Assembly: GCA_937138625.1 (NCBI GenBank)
Contig: CAKZPF010000007.1
Coordinates: 1-64,000, forward strand
Reading direction: 5' to 3'
Length of the DNA stretch: 64,000 bases
Origin: an uncultured Caulobacteraceae bacterium
GTDB lineage: Bacteria; Pseudomonadota; Alphaproteobacteria; Caulobacterales; Caulobacteraceae
The notes under the pieces were generated by a model. It made no database searches and was not told where the DNA came from. It worked only from the letters and a program-made list of their open reading frames with translations. Position numbers and translations under genes: made by a program. Shown piece by piece: positions 59,177-64,000 of this stretch; positions within the stretch are counted from its first letter, which is position 1, and every line of letters begins with the position of its first letter.

Positions 59177-59539
59177 CTATTTTTTTACGAAAAATCGAAA
59201 AAAACTATTTGAAAGATACGGGCCTACAAAATCATTGATAGTACTTTGATTTATTTGACGGTCTCTATAGAAATAAAACCCATCCATAACATCAGCATTT
59301 TCATCTAAAAAATCCTTCAAATCATTCGAACCCCCATCCTTATTTATTGTAATACCAGATACAACCAAATTGTTATCAAATTTTCCATTTTGAGCTGCAC
59401 TAAAAATTTCTCTAAGGGTTTGTGACTTTCCGCTATTGTTAGGCCCAACCAAAATTACTTTATGAAACGACTTCAAAGAAAAGGTCTGACCACCAGAAAA
59501 GCTAAGGCTACTAATTGATACCGTTGGCTTCTTGACCAT
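59177..59539 (-). CDS. OLD-like ATPase, N-terminal part with Walker A
   Basis: A 120-aa frame from ATG 59539, with AGAGGAG 7-8 nt upstream. It contains the P-loop GPNNSGKS (residues 32-39) and stops at a TAG directly after the A-run. Beyond the stop, the sequence continues the same protein in the -1 frame: FFRFFVKK leads to IDAEDRLSVCKLENN. Alone it would be an ATPase fragment of no use, so it should be read together with the 57882-59147 frame as one protein of about 560 aa. Programmed frameshift, RNA polymerase slippage, a recent mutation or a sequence error are the possible reasons. Confidence 0.75.
   Translation of the reverse strand: MVKKPTVSISSLSFSGGQTFSLKSFHKVILVGPNNSGKSQTLREIFSAAQNGKFDNNLVVSGITINKDGGSNDLKDFLDENADVMDGFYFYRDRQINQSTINDFVGPYLSNSFFRFFVKK
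59180..59186 (-). other. A7 slippery heptamer joining two ATPase frames
   Basis: On the minus strand the codons read GTA AAA AAA TAG. The heptamer A AAA AAA is in the 0-frame register required for a -1 slip (X XXY YYZ). After the slip reading continues ATA GAT GCA GAG into the downstream frame. Adding one A by polymerase slippage gives the same fusion. No strong stem-loop is seen downstream. Confidence 0.55.
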
Positions 59540-59687
59540 GAAAATACTCCTCTAATCATTCCGACAATGCCTTTTCCCTCCCAAGAAAGCCAGCGTGAAA
59601 AGAATGACAGTCTGACAAAATGCTCATTTGCACTGGCGGGTAAGATGTCTATGGTCAGGGTTTACAGTGGAAACAGGATCTCGATCG

Positions 59688-61445
59688 ATGAAGCAGTTTT
59701 TTGTCACTCTGGCCGGTGTGTTTGTGGGCTTGATGCTCTTTTTGGTGGCGGTGCCCGTGGTGCTGGTGATGATTGCCCTCGCCAACGCCAAACCCAGCGA
59801 GCCCGTCATGCCGTCCGCCGTGGTGCTGGAGCTTGATTTGCGCCTGCCCATGACCGATCAGCAGCCCCGAGATTTCGTCAGCCGCCTGAACGGCGCACAA
59901 TCCACTGTGGGCGTGGTCCAAGCGTTGATGGCCGCCGAAAAGGATGATCGCGTCAAAGGCCTGTACATCCGCGCCGCAGAAAGCGGTCTGGATCCTGCCA
60001 CCGCCGAGGAAGTGCGCACCGCCATCAATGAATTCCGCGAGGCAGGCAAGTTTGTCATCACTCACTCGCAGGGCATCACCTCTCCGCTGGCCTATATGGC
60101 CATATCCTCGTCTGACGAGATCTGGATGCAAGCCTCCAGCGATCTGGCGGCCACGGGCATGAGCATGGAAACGCCGTTTTTCCGCGGCCTGCTGGATAAA
60201 TTTGAAATCCAACCGGAGCTGATGGCCTTTTATGAATACAAAAACGCGGCCGACCCCCTGCTCCACAAAGACTACACCCCCGCCCACAAAGAAGCGGCAA
60301 CAGCCCTGCTGACATCGTTGTATGACACCAGCGCCGACCTGGCCGCCGTGGGGCGTGACCTGCAACCTGCCGAGCTGAAAAACCGACTGCAAAAAGGCCC
60401 CCTATCGGCCATGGACGCCCAGGCCGCTGGTCTGGTGGATGAAATTGGCTATGACCAACAGGCCGAAGACGCCGCCCTGGCCCGTGCAGGCGATCAAGCA
60501 GAACTGATGGACATCGCCGCCTACCCCCACGCCAAAAAGATGTTCGCGGGCCGCGGGCCCAGCATCGCCATCGTGGGTGGCGAAGGCCTGATCATCACCG
60601 GCAGCCCCGAAGCCGTGCCAGGACTGCCACGGGATCCGGAAATGTTGGGCGATGAAGTGGCCGATGCCATCCGCGCGGCCACTGACAACAAAGACGTCAA
60701 AGCCATTGTTTTCCGGGTCAATTCCCGTGGAGGCTCGCCCGTGGCTTCGGATCAAATTTGGGCCGCCGTTAAGGACGCACAAAAGGCGGGCAAGCCCGTT
60801 GTGGTCAGCATGGGCCCGTATGCGGCCTCGGGTGGCTATTATGTGGCGACCGGCGCGGATGCCATTGTCGCCAACGCCAGCACCATCACCGGATCCATTG
60901 GTGTGGTGGGCGGTAAGGTCGCCATCAGCAAGGCTTTGGCCAATTATGGCATCAACATGTCAACCATCACGGTGGGTGATGATTTTGCCTCGATGGATAC
61001 CAGCCAACCCTTCACCGCCAGCCAACGTCAGAAAATGCACCGCCTGCTTGAGCGCGTTTATAATGACTTCACCGCCAAAGTGGCCGATGGGCGCAAACTG
61101 CCCCCCAGCCAAGTTGAAGATATCGCCAAAGGCCGTGTCTATTCCGGTGCCCAGGCCCGAGAGCTGGGACTGGTGGACAGCATCGGCGGCCTGCGCACGG
61201 CCATCAACACCGCGCGACGCTTGGCGGAATTGCCCGCAGATGAGCCTGTACGCCTGAAACGCTTCCCGGCCGAGCGCTCACCGTTCGAGGAAATCCAGAA
61301 CCTGCTGCAATCGAACATTTCGGCCCAAATGAAACTGGCGGCTTTTGCGGGCCTTCTGGACAGCCCCCACGTGAAAGCCCTACAAGCCCAGGCGCAAACC
61401 CAAGGCAAGGCCACAGTGACCGCCCCCATCACCGAGATCCAATAG
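59688..61445 (+). CDS. sppA: Signal peptide peptidase SppA (67-kDa type)
   Basis: A 585-aa inner-membrane serine peptidase that degrades cleaved signal peptides. One N-terminal transmembrane helix (VTLAGVFVGLMLFLVAVPVV) is followed by two ClpP-like repeats. The catalytic dyad is Lys185 (EYKNAADP) in the first and Ser381 (YAASGGYYVATG) in the second, the arrangement of long SppA. ATG 59688 is preferred to an upstream in-frame codon, because the membrane helix begins there and AGGA lies upstream. A stem-loop 40 bp after the stop may terminate it. Confidence 0.93.
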   Translation: MKQFFVTLAGVFVGLMLFLVAVPVVLVMIALANAKPSEPVMPSAVVLELDLRLPMTDQQPRDFVSRLNGAQSTVGVVQALMAAEKDDRVKGLYIRAAESGLDPATAEEVRTAINEFREAGKFVITHSQGITSPLAYMAISSSDEIWMQASSDLAATGMSMETPFFRGLLDKFEIQPELMAFYEYKNAADPLLHKDYTPAHKEAATALLTSLYDTSADLAAVGRDLQPAELKNRLQKGPLSAMDAQAAGLVDEIGYDQQAEDAALARAGDQAELMDIAAYPHAKKMFAGRGPSIAIVGGEGLIITGSPEAVPGLPRDPEMLGDEVADAIRAATDNKDVKAIVFRVNSRGGSPVASDQIWAAVKDAQKAGKPVVVSMGPYAASGGYYVATGADAIVANASTITGSIGVVGGKVAISKALANYGINMSTITVGDDFASMDTSQPFTASQRQKMHRLLERVYNDFTAKVADGRKLPPSQVEDIAKGRVYSGAQARELGLVDSIGGLRTAINTARRLAELPADEPVRLKRFPAERSPFEEIQNLLQSNISAQMKLAAFAGLLDSPHVKALQAQAQTQGKATVTAPITEIQ

Positions 61446-61485
61446 GGTCACGGGCGGCTGAGATTCATTGGCTTGATACACGTAT

Positions 61486-61512
61486 AAGCCCCTGTTTACT
61501 GATCGGGGGCTT
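61486..61512 (+). terminator. Probable terminator of sppA
   Basis: AAGCCCC (61486-61492) and GGGGCTT (61506-61512) form a 7-bp stem with a 13-nt loop; only a short T-run (TTT) follows. It lies 41 bp after sppA. Moderate support. Confidence 0.5.
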
Positions 61513-61716
61513 TAAGCCTCGCTAAGTCTCTCTGCGTGGGCGGGTCCTAACCGCAGAATACTGATCCAACCCCCCTGCAGATACGCAACGCTACAGCGCT
61601 TCATGCGATGTAGGCCTGAACCAACGCACGCGTCAGCTCATAAGCAATCTGTAGGATAGCCCGCGCTGCACCTGCCCTTGCCCGCAGCCTGACATACCCT
61701 GCCTCCCCCCAAAGCA

Positions 61717-61744
61717 AAACCGCCGCCCTGAAGGGCGGCGGTTT
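61717..61744 (-). terminator. Intrinsic terminator of the TonB-dependent receptor gene
   Basis: AAACCGCCGCCC (61717-61728) and GGGCGGCGGTTT (61733-61744) form a 12-bp perfect stem with a TGAA loop. On the minus strand a T-rich run (TTTTGCTTT) follows, 25 bp after the receptor stop. It also has a weaker T-run in the plus direction. Confidence 0.88.
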
Positions 61745-61768
61745 GTTGTCTTGTATCGAAAGCGTGTC

Positions 61769-64000
61769 TTAGAAGCGCGCTTTCAGAGCCAGGAAGTACC
61801 GGCGACCGATGATATCATAGGTCTGCGGATCTGTATTGGCTTGAACGGCCGGAGCGTAAATCCGGGGCTCCTGGTCAAGCAAGTTGTTAATACCCGCACG
61901 CACCGTCCAGGTGTCGTTCAGGTCATACGAACCCGAAACATCCATGTAATAGGTCGCATCCGTACCGGTTGCTGATGGGTCAATGCCCAGTTTGGCTTGG
62001 GCATGTTCCATCGCGCCAATATAACGGATCGAAGGCGTGACCGTCAGCGGGCCTTTTTTCCAGCTGGTGGTCAAGGTCCACTTCCACTCGGGGAATGCGG
62101 TCCCGATGCTGCCATCAATCGTACCTTGCAGTTGGTCGTAGTCATCACCCGGCAGAGGCTGGAAGCCAAATTCGTTCAGGTAGGTGACCACAAAATTGAC
62201 GCTCATGTCACCAGCGTTTTCAGACAGACCCAACTGGTCAAGACCAAAGCGCCAGTCAACCTGGAAGTCGACACCGCTGGTTTTGATCCCACCCAGGTTT
62301 TGGGTGAACTGCTGGAAGTTCCGCACATCACCCGAACCTGGATCACGTTGGAACAAGGCACAGTAGAAGTTGCTGCTGCTAAAGGATTCGTTGAAGTCAG
62401 GGTCATAACAGCGTGACAACCCCTGAGCCGCCCCGATGGCCCCAATGGCGTCCACCAGGTCAATCGAGTACCAGTCCAAAGATGCCGTCAGGCGCGAGAA
62501 GATGCCGTCTTCGATTGGCGAGCGGAACACTAGACCCAAGGTATAGGTGTCAGCGGTTTCCTCGCTCACATTGGGGTTACCCCCGACCAAGGCACCAATC
62601 TGACCCGTGCCCTGGATAAATGTCGACATCACTGTTTCAGCATCGGCTGAGCTCAGACCGGCCGCCACCAGTTGCGCTTCACACAAGGCGGTCACAGCGG
62701 CCGCATTGCCACCAGTACGCTGCGGGCTGTCCACGTTACAGGGGTCAGCAGCAGCAGGGTTGCTGGCGTTTTGCGGGGCAAACAGCTCCGAGATATTCGG
62801 CGCCCGAATAGCGGTCTGGTAAGATCCGCGAACACGGAATGAGTCGTTAAAGGCCCACTCCCCCTCCGCTTTGTAGGCAAACAAGCCACCGGCATTGCTA
62901 TGCTCGGAATAGCGCGCGCCAAGAGTCATATTGATTTCTTGAGCCCAGCTGACATCACGTACCAGTGGCACAAAGACCTCGGTGAAATAGTCGAGGCTAT
63001 CAATGCTCCCTTCGAGCTCTTGCTGCACGTTAAAGCCGGAAATGTCCCCAGACGACAAGATTTGGTCAGGAATAAAGCGATAATCGTTACTGCGGTATTG
63101 GGTACCGACAGCAAATGAAACCGTACCAGCTGGCAGATCAAACAGATCGCCCGAAACAGTAGCCTCGAACATATCTTGCTCAAGGTAAGTGGCGTTTTTG
63201 GCGATCACACGGACATAGTCCGCACATTCTTCTGAAATCGTGCCGTAGCCAAAGGGATTGAAGCCACCGCAGAGCGCGTCACCGCCGTCTTCGGCATCCA
63301 ACAGCTCTTCCACTTTGGAGTTCTGAACGTTCCCGTCCTGGATCTCGGTTTTGTCAAAGCGACCATGGCTGGCCCAGACATCCCAGAGCCATCCGTTGCT
63401 GAACTCACCGCGCAAGCCACCCAAAACATTCCAGATGTTATTGATATTGGTGGATTGACGGGGGCCAAGCTCGATAAAGCGACGACGCAACAACCAGTCG
63501 GCTTCCGGATCATCCCGTGAAGCCAACAATGTGGCCAAATCATCCGGCACATACGGGTTGTCGTAAGGCACGCTGAAGAAGAAGCCCGAGCCATCTGGGT
63601 TCGGAGCCGTGGGCGCCGGAGACGGTGCCAAGGATGAGGTGGCGTTGTAGTTGGTGTAGTTAACCTGAGTATAGGCTGTCAGGCTTTCATTAAAGTTGTA
63701 CTCGCCCAAAGCGGTCATGGTTGTCCGCTCAAGTGGCAAAATCAACTTGTTTGGTGGCTCAAAGTTAAACGAGTAGCGCTCGCGACCCGCTGGGTTGGCG
63801 CCACCATTGGTCCAGAAGAAGTTCGAGACACGGTCATCAATCGGATAACCAAAGTTCTCAACCAAGTTGTCCGAAGAGGCACTGTTGTTAAACAATGAGC
63901 CATCGGGGTTGAAGCTGAAAATTTCGGAATTGAAGACCGACCCGGCTGTCACGCCATAGGTAGCAAACAGATCATCAACCGCCTCTTGGGTCGGCGCATT
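61769..64000 (-). CDS. TonB-dependent outer-membrane receptor (5' end outside the window)
   Basis: At least 743 residues of a TonB-dependent receptor barrel; the frame is open to the window edge, so start, signal peptide and most of the plug are missing. Typical elements are YNFNESLTAYTQVNYTNYNA, VRGSYQTAIRAPNISELFAP (the barrel motif before a variable loop), SRLTASLDWYSIDLVDAIGA, a LNDTWTVRAGINNLLDQEPR near the end, and the C-terminal aromatic residue (YFLALKARF). Many long Asn/Asp/Gly-rich loops and a pair of cysteine-bearing loops are seen. The ligand cannot be read from this. It is followed by a strong terminator. Confidence 0.93.
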   Translation of the reverse strand, partial: NAPTQEAVDDLFATYGVTAGSVFNSEIFSFNPDGSLFNNSASSDNLVENFGYPIDDRVSNFFWTNGGANPAGRERYSFNFEPPNKLILPLERTTMTALGEYNFNESLTAYTQVNYTNYNATSSLAPSPAPTAPNPDGSGFFFSVPYDNPYVPDDLATLLASRDDPEADWLLRRRFIELGPRQSTNINNIWNVLGGLRGEFSNGWLWDVWASHGRFDKTEIQDGNVQNSKVEELLDAEDGGDALCGGFNPFGYGTISEECADYVRVIAKNATYLEQDMFEATVSGDLFDLPAGTVSFAVGTQYRSNDYRFIPDQILSSGDISGFNVQQELEGSIDSLDYFTEVFVPLVRDVSWAQEINMTLGARYSEHSNAGGLFAYKAEGEWAFNDSFRVRGSYQTAIRAPNISELFAPQNASNPAAADPCNVDSPQRTGGNAAAVTALCEAQLVAAGLSSADAETVMSTFIQGTGQIGALVGGNPNVSEETADTYTLGLVFRSPIEDGIFSRLTASLDWYSIDLVDAIGAIGAAQGLSRCYDPDFNESFSSSNFYCALFQRDPGSGDVRNFQQFTQNLGGIKTSGVDFQVDWRFGLDQLGLSENAGDMSVNFVVTYLNEFGFQPLPGDDYDQLQGTIDGSIGTAFPEWKWTLTTSWKKGPLTVTPSIRYIGAMEHAQAKLGIDPSATGTDATYYMDVSGSYDLNDTWTVRAGINNLLDQEPRIYAPAVQANTDPQTYDIIGRRYFLALKARF

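Larger units (their letters stand above)
61446..61768. other. Intergenic region between sppA and the TonB-dependent receptor gene
   Basis: 323 bp without a gene. It contains the probable sppA terminator and, at its right end, the terminator of the convergent receptor gene. Between 61515 and 61715 I see no further gene, tRNA or clear repeat. Confidence 0.6.

Noticed and set aside
55300-59690. att-like duplication of tRNA 3' ends at the island borders
   Set aside because: I looked for copies of the tRNA-Gln and tRNA-Pro 3' ends on the far sides of the AT-rich stretches and found none.
1-64000. CRISPR array or insertion sequence
   Set aside because: No regularly spaced repeat array, transposase-like protein or terminal inverted repeats were seen anywhere.

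Overview
The window is one piece of an alphaproteobacterial chromosome. The evidence is the gene order ccmI-ccmE-ccmF-ccmH / degP / response regulator / sensor kinase / glnE, a complete gene transfer agent (GTA) cluster of the Rhodobacter/Caulobacter type, a MucR/Ros regulator, DUF2336 and DUF1491 proteins and an alphaproteobacterial-type PAS protein. Most of it is GC-rich with long antisense open frames. Two short stretches (about 55.2-56.6 kb and 57.8-59.6 kb) are clearly AT-rich, and each lies on the 3' side of a tRNA gene. I cannot assign a genus from sequence alone.

Layout: 0.3-7.4 kb (+): aminopeptidase N, an EAL-domain protein and a PAS sensor histidine kinase. 7.5-18.1 kb (-): EF-hand protein, glnE, a two-component pair, a DegP protease and cytochrome c maturation genes. 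18.2-22.1 kb (-): an unrecognised 510-aa protein and a PepSY protein/response regulator/sensor kinase operon. 22.1-36.2 kb (-): the GTA structural cluster gp1 to gp15, followed by a SleB-like cell-wall hydrolase with its own promoter. 36.3-44.6 kb: a YcgN-type protein, a class A penicillin-binding protein, several envelope proteins and another sensor kinase. 44.6-46.8 kb: sufE and a three-gene module (DUF6456 protein, DnaA-domain-IV-like protein, divergent XRE regulator) that I read as gafZ, gafY and a rogA-like repressor, the known control set of Caulobacter GTA. 46.9-50.0 kb: PAS, receiver-like, MucR and DUF2336 proteins. 50.1-54.3 kb (+): msrB, a lipoprotein S9 oligopeptidase and a short MprF-like synthase. 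54.3-64.0 kb: an envelope protein, the two AT-rich islands with tRNA-Gln and tRNA-Pro, a DUF4197 lipoprotein, sppA and a TonB-dependent receptor cut by the window edge.

How the parts may work together: the GTA cluster has all core genes (small and large terminase, portal, protease, capsid, adaptors, tail tube, tape measure, baseplate/host-specificity set) without visible disruption. It also has an intrinsic terminator between the major capsid gene and gp6. The predicted gafYZ/rogA module sits about 9 kb away. Because GafZ acts as an anti-terminator in Caulobacter, structural genes, internal terminator and regulators form one testable circuit. The SleB-like gene beside gp15 could supply lysis or wall-passage activity. 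The most unusual other item is an AT-rich OLD-like ATPase/TOPRIM gene next to tRNA-Pro. It is split into two frames exactly at a run of seven A, so it is either a frameshift-expressed defence-type protein or a recent lesion.
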